A DNA stretch of 5,054 bases from Thermodesulfobacteriota bacterium (GTDB taxonomy: Bacteria; Desulfobacterota; S145-22): positions 1 through 5,054 of the forward strand of contig JANTFN010000151.1 of NCBI GenBank assembly GCA_024763435.1, in the 5' to 3' direction. Each line of letters opens with the position of its first letter. Within the stretch, counting starts at the first letter, position 1. This document shows positions 1 through 5,054 of the stretch, one piece after another. Under the pieces are notes generated by a model that worked only from the letters and a program-made list of their open reading frames with translations, was not told the DNA's origin and did not search any database. The position numbers and the translations under genes are program-made.

Positions 1-184
1 GGTCGATAAACTGGCCGAGACTCTTCGCTCTCAGAGCGACTTCCTGCAGATTATTCGCCTTAATAGCTGGGGCATAGAAGGGGTTAAGATTGTCAATGGA
101 AATAACCTCATGACCGTTTTCAAGAAGATACTCCGCAAAATGCGACCCGATAAATCCCGCCGCGCCTGTCAGTAAAATTTTCAT
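1..184 (-). CDS. NAD-dependent epimerase/dehydratase, N-terminal fragment (UDP-glucuronate 4-epimerase-like)
   Basis: Partial gene: the first 61 codons are present and the rest lies beyond the left edge. The protein begins MKILLTGAAGFIGSHFAEYL, with the Rossmann NAD(P)-binding motif GxxGxxG at residues 7-13 and an acidic residue ending the second strand (Asp31 in ISIDNLN), typical of extended short-chain dehydrogenases that bind NAD ribose. The following stretch DNLNPFYAPAIKANNL resembles the DNLNDYYDPxLKxxRL pattern of nucleotide-sugar C4-epimerases acting on UDP-glucuronate or UDP-glucose. Such cytoplasmic enzymes feed capsule, O-antigen or exopolysaccharide synthesis. The start is supported by AGGAA at 194-198 (minus strand), 9 bases before the ATG and just past the apbE stop, so it is probably co-transcribed with apbE 16 bp upstream. 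The family call is firm; substrate and exact reaction are inferred from a short N-terminus, and a dTDP-glucose dehydratase or another epimerase remains possible. Confidence 0.85.
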   Translation of the reverse strand, partial: MKILLTGAAGFIGSHFAEYLLENGHEVISIDNLNPFYAPAIKANNLQEVALRAKSLGQFID

Positions 185-200
185 AAGCGATGGTTCCTTT

Positions 201-1265
201 CTAAAAATAAGTGACGTTATTTTTGCATCTTTTTTTCCATTTTACCATAGAGGCAACAGATTTTGAGGCAAAAATATGTCGGGAGGTATTCACCAGAATA
301 GCTTGATAGGCGGGATGCCGACCAAGCCACTGTCTGGCTTTTTTCTGCCCCATTACGAAAAGGGCGGTTGCAAGGGCGTCCGCTTCCATGGTTGAAGGGG
401 CCAGAACGGTAACACTGTGCAGCCCCCTTGCGGGATAGCCGTTCACGGGGGATAGAATATGGTGATAACGGATCCCGTTTTTAATAAAATACTGTTCGTA
501 GTCCCCGGATGTTGCGATGGCGATGCCCGAAGCGGACAGGGTTGCAATAATGCCATGGGGATCTTCCGGGTCCTGCAGGCCTATGCGCCACATGCGCGAT
601 GGCAGCTGTCCGGAAACAAAAAGGTCCCCGCCGGCGTTAATAATATAGTTTTTTATCCCCCCTTTATTTAAAGCCTCACAGGCCAGGTCCACGGCAAATC
701 CCTTGGCGATGCCACCGAGGTCCACGGCCATGCCTTTCTGGCTGAAAGCCGCGCGATGCCCCTTAAAATCACAGACGAGCTTGTCCGCTCCGGTCCTTGA
801 TAGGGCCTCCAGGATATGTTTCCGGGCGGGAAGGGCTGGCTTTTTTCTGTCCCACCCCCAGAGTTTTATAAGGGGGCCCAGGGTTATATCAAAGGCGCCG
901 CTGGTTTCATGGAAGATGACTTGCCCCTCCTTGATGACGCGGCAGGTCAGGGGAGAAATCGGGACAAAACGGCTGCCGCCGAAACGGTTCAGCTTTCCGA
1001 TGTCACTGTCGGGGGTGTCTGGTGTCATGAGACGATCTACGGTTTTCATCCGGTCAAAGGCCTGCCGGACAAGGTTGCGGGCGTCAGCAGCGCGGCTGCT
1101 CCAGCTAACCTCTACGACTGTTCCCATGACCCACGCACTTTCATGGAGGACAGGGGGCGTGGGTTCTTCACAGGCCATCAGCATCATGGCGGCAAAGCCA
1201 AGCATGGCCCAGGAAACGGCTTTGCGGAAAGAACTGAAAGGTGTTGTTGACGGGATTATGCGCAT
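201..1265 (-). CDS. apbE: FAD:protein FMN transferase, ApbE family lipoprotein
   Basis: 354 aa, a normal length for ApbE. The enzyme uses FAD and Mg2+ to attach FMN covalently to Thr/Ser of exported or membrane flavoproteins such as RnfG/RnfD and NqrB/NqrC. Visible family motifs in order: MGT at 47-49; PDSDIGKLN at 85-93; GAFDITLGPL at 123-132; VDLGGIAKG at 181-189; NAGGDLFVSG at 210-219; SGDYEQYF at 253-260; HHILSPVNGYPA at 268-279; and EADALATALFVMG at 294-306, whose Asp296 and Thr300 match the usual metal-site positions. The N-terminus has basic residues (R14, K15), a hydrophobic stretch and LMAC with Cys32, a lipoprotein signal; the following Glu residues suggest a periplasm-facing lipoprotein. 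The start is 2 bp after the exchanger stop with no well-placed Shine-Dalgarno (only AGG one base before the ATG), so translation is probably coupled. Internal Met codons would destroy the signal peptide. HILSP replaces the commoner HI[ILV][DN]P. Its target flavoprotein is not in the window. Confidence 0.95.
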   Translation of the reverse strand: MRIIPSTTPFSSFRKAVSWAMLGFAAMMLMACEEPTPPVLHESAWVMGTVVEVSWSSRAADARNLVRQAFDRMKTVDRLMTPDTPDSDIGKLNRFGGSRFVPISPLTCRVIKEGQVIFHETSGAFDITLGPLIKLWGWDRKKPALPARKHILEALSRTGADKLVCDFKGHRAAFSQKGMAVDLGGIAKGFAVDLACEALNKGGIKNYIINAGGDLFVSGQLPSRMWRIGLQDPEDPHGIIATLSASGIAIATSGDYEQYFIKNGIRYHHILSPVNGYPARGLHSVTVLAPSTMEADALATALFVMGQKKARQWLGRHPAYQAILVNTSRHIFASKSVASMVKWKKRCKNNVTYF

Positions 1266-1267
1266 AC

Positions 1268-2239
1268 CTATCGAATGAAGGCAAAAAAGGAAATGGAGAG
1301 AAATATAAGGTAGGCGACAAAGAGAATCCCGCCGTGTATCTTTTTTATCCTCCGGGCAAAAAGGAGAATAGACAGAAAGAGGGCTACAATGGCCACCATG
1401 GTCAGACAGTAGAAGTGAATCGTTCTCAGGGCGGCCGTCAGGGGATGTGCTACTGCGGACATACCGATGATCCAGAGGATGTTGAGGATGTCCGCGCCCA
1501 GGATATCCCCCGCCGCGATATCGCCTTCGTTTTTTCTTACCGCAATGGCGCAGGTAGCGATCTCCGGCAGAGAGGTTCCGATAGCCACTACCGTCAAGCC
1601 GATGACGATCTCGGAGATGCCGAATTCCCTTGAAATGCCCACCGCGGCCCAGATAATTCCCCGGCTTGAAATCAGGACGCCCAGCAGGCCGACAGAGAAC
1701 TTTACAACGAGCCTTGTTTTTGACTGGACGGCTTCGGGGATCCTTAGCTTAAGGCGTTGTTCCTCCTGGAGGGCCTTTTTTCGATGGGATCTGGCTGATG
1801 TGACAAGCCAGGCAAAATATCCGGCGAGGATGAAAAGAAAAATGGCACCTTCAACACGCGTGATGGTGCCGTTCAAGGCAAAGGCGTATAGAAGAACAGC
1901 GCTTCCGAGAAGGAGAAGAGCGGAAGGCTTGAGGAGTTTTCGGTTGACGATAAAGGGGAGTGGCGCGAGAATAGCGGCTGCGCCAAAGGCAAGAGAATCA
2001 TCCGCCACAACGGAGCCGATGGCATTGCCCAGCGCGAGGTTGCTGTGCCCCAGGATGGCGGATTGAACCGAAACAGCCAGTTCCGGCAGGGTTGTTCCGA
2101 TGCTGACCAGAAGGGTCCCGATAAGAATTTTTGGAATATGCGTTGCCTCAGCAATCCCCGCTGCCCCGCTGACAAAGAGGTGACCGCAGAAAAGCAGGAT
2201 GGCAAAACATCCCACAAATGTCAGGGCATAAAGAGGCAT
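1268..2239 (-). CDS. Na+/Ca2+ exchanger-type cation antiporter (CaCA family)
   Basis: 323 aa integral inner-membrane protein with about ten hydrophobic helices and a charged loop at residues 149-176 splitting two homologous halves, the layout of prokaryotic CaCA exchangers (YrbG/NCX_Mj type). The two alpha repeats are clear: residues 41-86 contain GTTLPE (Glu53) and GNAIGSVVADD; residues 214-259 contain GTSLPE (Glu226) and GDILGADILN. The two Glu residues are the expected cation ligands. The family swaps Ca2+ for Na+ (sometimes K+ or H+) across the membrane. Near the second ligand cluster the repeats depart from the usual GSNxxN/D pattern: Asp80-Asp81 in the first, Ala249 and Asn253 in the second. 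The start has AGGAA at 2247-2251, 7 bases upstream. It is the first gene of the leftward set, and apbE begins 2 bp after its stop. Family assignment is secure; ion specificity cannot be read from the sequence. Confidence 0.93.
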   Translation of the reverse strand: MPLYALTFVGCFAILLFCGHLFVSGAAGIAEATHIPKILIGTLLVSIGTTLPELAVSVQSAILGHSNLALGNAIGSVVADDSLAFGAAAILAPLPFIVNRKLLKPSALLLLGSAVLLYAFALNGTITRVEGAIFLFILAGYFAWLVTSARSHRKKALQEEQRLKLRIPEAVQSKTRLVVKFSVGLLGVLISSRGIIWAAVGISREFGISEIVIGLTVVAIGTSLPEIATCAIAVRKNEGDIAAGDILGADILNILWIIGMSAVAHPLTAALRTIHFYCLTMVAIVALFLSILLFARRIKKIHGGILFVAYLIFLSISFFAFIR

Positions 2240-2449
2240 TGTGCCGTTCCTGTATTCTTTTCAAAATTTAAAGCGGTAGTTACTTTCATGGTTGTGCGTA
2301 TTTTCCTAACACACTTCCGCCCCCTTGAAAAGACGAGCCATTTGCGTAGTCAGCGGGAAGCCCTTGATTTTCTAATTTATTTATGTTAACAAACTTTACA
2401 AATCATGTTTCGCTTGTAAGGCGGGCATAAATGCCCGTCTTTTATTTAG
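2240..2449. promoter_or_regulatory. Divergent intergenic control region between the exchanger gene and rimP
   Basis: This AT-rich gap must hold the promoters of both divergent sets. For rimP the best candidate I can see is TTGATT at 2364-2369 with TAACAA 17 bases later at 2387-2392. The -10 match is poor, so this is only a suggestion; TACAAA at 2397-2402 is an alternative -10 without a good -35. For the leftward operon I find no convincing -10/-35 pair, only the Shine-Dalgarno at 2247-2251. No tRNA, repeat or clear operator was seen. The right end contains the hairpin listed separately. Confidence 0.4.
2418..2447 (+). terminator. Terminator-like hairpin in the rimP leader (putative attenuator)
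   Basis: The arms AAGGCGGGCAT (2418-2428) and ATGCCCGTCTT (2431-2441) are complementary over 11 positions with one G-U pair (2421 with 2438). Because the two-base spacer is too tight, the innermost pair probably opens to give a 10-bp stem with a 4-base loop. TTTTATTT at 2440-2447 follows directly, so the element has the form of an intrinsic terminator on the plus strand. No rightward gene lies upstream for it to end, and rimP begins about 30 bases later, so leader attenuation or NusA-responsive control of the rimP-nusA operon is the likelier role. The structure is seen directly; the function is inference. Leader hairpins before rimP are known in other proteobacteria. Confidence 0.65.
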
Positions 2450-2461
2450 ATGGGAGACAGT

Positions 2462-2465
2462 AGGA
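2462..2465 (+). promoter_or_regulatory. Shine-Dalgarno deciding the rimP start
   Basis: AGGA sits 5 bases before the ATG at 2471. The in-frame ATG at 2450 has no purine-rich site upstream (it follows the T-tract of the hairpin), so the downstream ATG is the better start. Confidence 0.6.
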
Positions 2466-2470
2466 TCGAG

Positions 2471-2929
2471 ATGAAAAATGTATTGCCGGTGGTTGAAAAG
2501 CTTTGCGAGGACATTGGCCGCTGGATGGGATTTGAAATTGTAGATATTGAGTTTGTCCCGGGGAACCGGGGATGGGTTCTCAGGGTTTATATTGATAAAG
2601 AAAGTGGGGTAACGGTTGATGATTGTGCTGCTTTCAGCAGGCAGCTTGATCCCGCCCTTGATGCCGAGGATTTTTCTCCGGAGCGGACCTACGTATTGGA
2701 AGTTTCGTCACCCGGGTTAACACGCCCCCTTAAGAAGCGTGCGGATTATATGCGTTTTAAGGGAAAACTGGTGAAGCTAAAGACGTCGGAAAAAATTGAA
2801 GGCAAAAATGTTTTTGTCGGAATTATTAAAGGGGAAAATGAGGGAATTGTTACGATTTATGTGAAGGGAAAAGATACGCATATTCCTTTTGAAATGATTA
2901 AAAAAGCGGCCCTGGAATTTGAGGGGTGA
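2471..2929 (+). CDS. rimP: Ribosome maturation factor RimP
   Basis: 152 aa from the chosen start, the usual RimP length of about 150. RimP is a cytoplasmic factor that binds the free 30S subunit and is needed for late 16S rRNA/30S maturation. The N-terminal alpha/beta domain shows the family pattern: a helix from MKNVLPVVEKL, GFEIVDIEF at 20-28, WVLRVYID at 35-42 (the L-R-V-[YF]-I-D strand), VTVDDCAAFSRQL at 47-59, and the signature EVSSPGLTRPLK at 77-88. The C-terminal SH3-like domain covers roughly 90-152, ending with IPFEMIKKAALEFEG, matching the common final 'I-x-K-A-x-L'. A longer form starting at ATG 2450 would add seven residues (MGDSRIE) but lacks a ribosome binding site and overlaps the leader hairpin region. 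nusA follows after 32 bp, the conserved neighbour. The family call rests on motifs plus operon position and is secure. Confidence 0.96.
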   Translation: MKNVLPVVEKLCEDIGRWMGFEIVDIEFVPGNRGWVLRVYIDKESGVTVDDCAAFSRQLDPALDAEDFSPERTYVLEVSSPGLTRPLKKRADYMRFKGKLVKLKTSEKIEGKNVFVGIIKGENEGIVTIYVKGKDTHIPFEMIKKAALEFEG

Positions 2930-2961
2930 GATAGGTTGAGAGACACAGGAGGAAAGGAAGC

Positions 2962-4392
2962 ATGGCTTCTACATTAAATTTTGTCATTGAGCAGGTAGAA
3001 CGGGAAAAGGGCATTTCCAGGGAGGTTATTGTTGATGCAGTGGAAACGGCCGTTCTGACCGCAGTTAAAAGAAAGATGGGGCAGGAGGTTGAGCTCGAGG
3101 CCCAGTTCAATCCGGAAACGGGTGAAATTGAGGTTTTCCAGTTCCGGACGGTTGTGGAAGAGGTTGAAGATCCGGAACGCGAGATTTCTCTGGAGAAGGC
3201 CCGGGAAGAGCTCGACGAGGAAAGCGAAGTAGGCGACAGCCTGGGTGTGAAAGTTGATACCAGTAATCTGGGAAGGATTGCCGCACAGACGGCGAAGCAG
3301 GTTATTATGCAGAAGGTTCGGGATGCCGAACGGGAGAGTGTATTTGATCAATTTAAAGACAGAAAAGGAGACCTGATAAGCGGGGCGGTCCAGCGGGTAG
3401 AACGGGGAGGGCATCTTCTCGTCAATCTTGGGAAAACAGAGGCTCTTCTGCCACTGAGCGAGCAGATTCCGAGCGAATCTTTCCGCCGGGGAGAGCGGGT
3501 GCGGGCCCTGATTATTGATGTCCGCAAAGAGACCCGTGGGCCACAGGTTATTTTATCCAGGACCCATCCCGGATTTCTTATTCGTCTCTTTGAGCTGGAA
3601 GTCCCGGAGATCGCGTCGGGCGACGTGAAGATTATCAATGCCGTCCGAGATCCGGGAGAACGTGCAAAGATTGCTGTCTATACGAAGGATTCACATATTG
3701 ATCCGGTTGGATCGTGCGTTGGCGTTCGCGGGTCAAGGGTTCAGAATGTGGTTCAGGAGCTGAGAGGGGAGCGGATTGATATTATTCCCTGGACGCCGGA
3801 TTACGCGACGTTTATCAGCAGCTCCCTGGCACCGGCGAAGATATCCAAGGTGTTTATTGATGAAGAAAATCGTTCAATAGAGGTTATTGTAGAGGATGAC
3901 CAGCTTTCTCTTGCCATTGGAAAGCGGGGCCAGAATGTCAGGTTGGCGTCCAAATTGACGGAATGGCGTATTGATATCAGAAGTGAGACAGACCTGGAGG
4001 AGACCTTTCAGGATGCGGTCAGTGCCTTTATGGAAAAACTGGAGATTGGTGAGGTGCTGGCACGGATGCTGTATAATGAGGGATTTGCAAGTGTAAAAGA
4101 AATCGCGGAAGTTGACTTTGAAGAGTTGATGGAGATTGAAGGTCTGGAAGAGGAAAGGGCCCGGTGGATTTATGACAAGGCCCGTAAAACGGCTGAAAAA
4201 GGAACGGAAACCGGCCTTGAAAAGATTGCCGGTGTCGGGCCGAAACTCCTCGCCGACCTCCAGGCGGCGGGAATTTTATCGGTGGTGTCCCTTTCGGAAA
4301 CACCCGTTGAAAAGCTTACAGAGATTCCCGGGGTGGGAGAGAAAACGGCCTTAAAGCTGATCGCATCGGCAAAGGCCCTGTTGGAGAACTGA
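2962..4392 (+). CDS. nusA: Transcription termination/antitermination factor NusA
   Basis: 476 aa. NusA binds RNA polymerase and nascent RNA, promoting pausing and intrinsic termination and taking part in antitermination. Domains in order: N-terminal RNAP-binding domain about 1-130; S1 domain about 136-200 (GDLISGAVQRVERGGHLLVN onward); KH1 about 201-278, with GVRG at 254-257 inside GSCVGVRGSRVQNV; KH2 about 283-342, with GKRG at 320-323 inside LAIGKRGQNVRLASKL; then two C-terminal helical units. The first unit, about 358-412, has the acidic-repeat pattern LARMLYNEGFASVKEIAEVD. The second, about 417-475, is a tandem helix-hairpin-helix with IAGVGPKL and IPGVGEKTALKL. The length is close to E. 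coli NusA (495 aa) and longer than Bacillus forms that lack the C-terminal units. A perfect AGGAGG at 2947-2952 lies 9 bases before the ATG, implying strong translation. The stop TGA directly abuts the ATG of rnpM. Confidence 0.98.
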   Translation: MASTLNFVIEQVEREKGISREVIVDAVETAVLTAVKRKMGQEVELEAQFNPETGEIEVFQFRTVVEEVEDPEREISLEKAREELDEESEVGDSLGVKVDTSNLGRIAAQTAKQVIMQKVRDAERESVFDQFKDRKGDLISGAVQRVERGGHLLVNLGKTEALLPLSEQIPSESFRRGERVRALIIDVRKETRGPQVILSRTHPGFLIRLFELEVPEIASGDVKIINAVRDPGERAKIAVYTKDSHIDPVGSCVGVRGSRVQNVVQELRGERIDIIPWTPDYATFISSSLAPAKISKVFIDEENRSIEVIVEDDQLSLAIGKRGQNVRLASKLTEWRIDIRSETDLEETFQDAVSAFMEKLEIGEVLARMLYNEGFASVKEIAEVDFEELMEIEGLEEERARWIYDKARKTAEKGTETGLEKIAGVGPKLLADLQAAGILSVVSLSETPVEKLTEIPGVGEKTALKLIASAKALLEN

Positions 4393-4707
4393 ATGGAGAA
4401 GAGAACTCCGCTTCGAACCTGTATTGGTTGCAGGAAAAAGGCCCCGAAACCATCTATGTTCCGCCTTGCCTGTATGGCCGGGGGTATCAGGGTGGATATA
4501 AGACAGAGGCTTGAAGGACGGGGTGTGTATCTGTGCCGTAACAGGGCCTGTGTAGAGAGAGGGCTGAAAGCAAAACCCCTGGCGTATGCCCTTCGAATTC
4601 CCGCATCCCGGCAAAAAATGGTTGCGTATGAGGTCCTGGAAGGGTTGAAGCGGGAAGTGAAAAAACTTATTGGGGAGGAGATGGACATCCCCAAAAAGGA
4701 GATATAA
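4393..4707 (+). CDS. rnpM: YlxR family RNA-binding protein (RNase P modulator RnpM, DUF448)
   Basis: 104 aa, typical for the YlxR/DUF448 family of about 90-110 residues. Diagnostic motifs are RTCIGCRKK at 8-16 and GRGVYLCRNRACVERGLK at 42-59; the conserved GRGxYLC segment lies on the proposed nucleic-acid-binding face. Cys10, Cys13, Cys48 and Cys53 are present, so metal binding is conceivable but not established. The protein is strongly basic. Work on Bacillus YlxR (renamed RnpM) reports that it binds and modulates RNase P; that role is carried over here by family only. It starts at the base after the nusA stop (TGA then ATG), with GGAG at 4383-4386 inside nusA 6 bases upstream, so nusA and rnpM are likely translationally coupled. 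The position between nusA and infB is the classic one. The C-terminal tail after about residue 75 is charged and probably helical. The family call is firm. Confidence 0.93.
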   Translation: MEKRTPLRTCIGCRKKAPKPSMFRLACMAGGIRVDIRQRLEGRGVYLCRNRACVERGLKAKPLAYALRIPASRQKMVAYEVLEGLKREVKKLIGEEMDIPKKEI

Positions 4708-5054
4708 ATGAGCAAACTTGATGATTTTCTGGAGTTGGCTCGGAAAAAGGGCTTGAGCGAAAAAGAGCGTTTGGCAGAGCTGAAACGTTTAGGATTTAAG
4801 CCAAAGGATGAAAACGCCGAGCAGTTTCAGGAATCACTGGAGGAGACAACTCCGGTCGAAAAAGAAGATACTTCTGATGTGAAGGTGGTTGTGAAAAGAA
4901 AGGGAAATATTATCAGAAGACGAAAGAGGGTTGCGAAGCCAAAGCCTCCAAAGGAGAAAAAAGCCGAAGAAGACCTTCAGGAAAAAGTGGTGGCACCGGA
5001 AGCGCCGGTTGAAAATATTACCGAAGAGAATTCTGAGAAGACCCCGGAGGAATC
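4708..5054 (+). CDS. infB: Translation initiation factor IF-2, N-terminal fragment
   Basis: Partial: 115 complete codons with no stop, continuing beyond the right edge. The first about 35 residues (MSKLDDFLELARKKGLSEKE, then RLAELKRLGFK) look like a small helical IF2_N-type domain (LAxxxGhsxxExxxxLKxxG). After that comes a low-complexity Glu/Lys/Pro-rich linker with a basic patch NIIRRRKRVAKPKPPKEKK at about 67-85, of the kind found in the long disordered N-terminal region of IF-2, especially in delta-proteobacterial forms. The GTPase and fMet-tRNA-binding domains would lie outside the window. IF-2 is the GTPase that places initiator tRNA on the 30S subunit and drives subunit joining. The ATG directly follows the rnpM stop (TAA then ATG) and has AAGGAG at 4696-4701, 6 bases upstream. 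Identification rests on operon position plus N-terminal style, because no catalytic motif is visible. Confidence 0.82.
   Translation, partial: MSKLDDFLELARKKGLSEKERLAELKRLGFKPKDENAEQFQESLEETTPVEKEDTSDVKVVVKRKGNIIRRRKRVAKPKPPKEKKAEEDLQEKVVAPEAPVENITEENSEKTPEE

Noticed and set aside
703..1278. Long plus-strand open frames opposite apbE (also 459-671 and 816-1250)
   Set aside because: They lie antisense to a gene with all ApbE motifs intact, and their translations show no recognisable domain and are rich in Arg, Ser and Pro, as expected of a shadow frame.
1467..2066. 199-codon plus-strand open frame opposite the exchanger gene
   Set aside because: It mirrors the codons of a well-conserved CaCA protein, and the translation is Arg/Ser/Pro-rich without motifs.
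2221..2289. 22-codon minus-strand micro-ORF (begins MKVTTALNFEK) overlapping the exchanger start in another frame
   Set aside because: It could be a leader peptide, but the nearest AGGA is about 14 bases from its ATG, and nothing besides its position supports translation.
2287..2320. Weak inverted repeat TGTG...CACA in the divergent region as a possible operator
   Set aside because: Only about four pairs with an unrelated spacer; expected by chance in a region of this size.
2326..2344. Possible sigma-54 site on the minus strand (TGGCTC-N5-TTCAA)
   Set aside because: The -24 part fits, but the -12 part lacks the essential GC of TTGCA, so the match is not good enough.
2974..3414. Minus-strand open frames opposite nusA (also 2898-3110, 3348-3638, 4028-4303 and 4170-4715)
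   Set aside because: All are antisense to clear NusA/RnpM coding sequence, show no ribosome binding site or domain, and overlap one another.
1..5054. Search for an undescribed defence, mobile or RNA system
   Set aside because: Every long open frame used is a recognisable housekeeping or transport family. There are no direct-repeat arrays, transposase motifs, tRNA-like folds or large non-coding gaps to host one.

Overview
The window is ordinary bacterial chromosome with two divergent gene sets. Everything left of about position 2240 reads leftward and everything right of about 2470 reads rightward. Gene density is high, gaps within each set are 0-32 bp, and the only real intergenic space is the ~230 bp between the two sets. 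I see no RNA genes, mobile elements, CRISPR array or long repeats, and no convincing undescribed system.

Leftward set, in transcription order: a Na+/Ca2+-exchanger-type (CaCA family) membrane antiporter; an ApbE-type FAD:protein FMN transferase made as a lipoprotein; and the first 61 codons of an NAD-dependent sugar-nucleotide epimerase/dehydratase, which runs off the left edge. Spacings of 2 and 16 bp suggest one operon. The first two may share a theme: ApbE flavinylates subunits of Rnf/Nqr-type ion pumps, and CaCA exchangers spend ion gradients. That link is inference. The epimerase belongs to surface-polysaccharide metabolism.

Rightward set: rimP, nusA, rnpM (ylxR) and the start of infB, the widespread cluster joining ribosome maturation, transcription elongation/termination, an RNA-binding regulator and translation initiation. 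Spacing tightens along the operon: 32 bp between rimP and nusA, then directly abutting stop/start codons at nusA-rnpM and rnpM-infB. A strong hairpin followed by a short T-tract lies just before rimP and is the most interesting regulatory signal. It looks like an intrinsic terminator placed inside the leader, which would suit attenuation or NusA feedback.

Organism: a lipoprotein ApbE, a long NusA with two C-terminal helical repeat units, rnpM directly followed by infB with no ylxQ between them, and an Arg-rich segment in the IF-2 linker together suggest a Gram-negative, plausibly anaerobic bacterium of the former Deltaproteobacteria (Desulfobacterota). This is a judgement from remembered gene order and protein style, not a database result.
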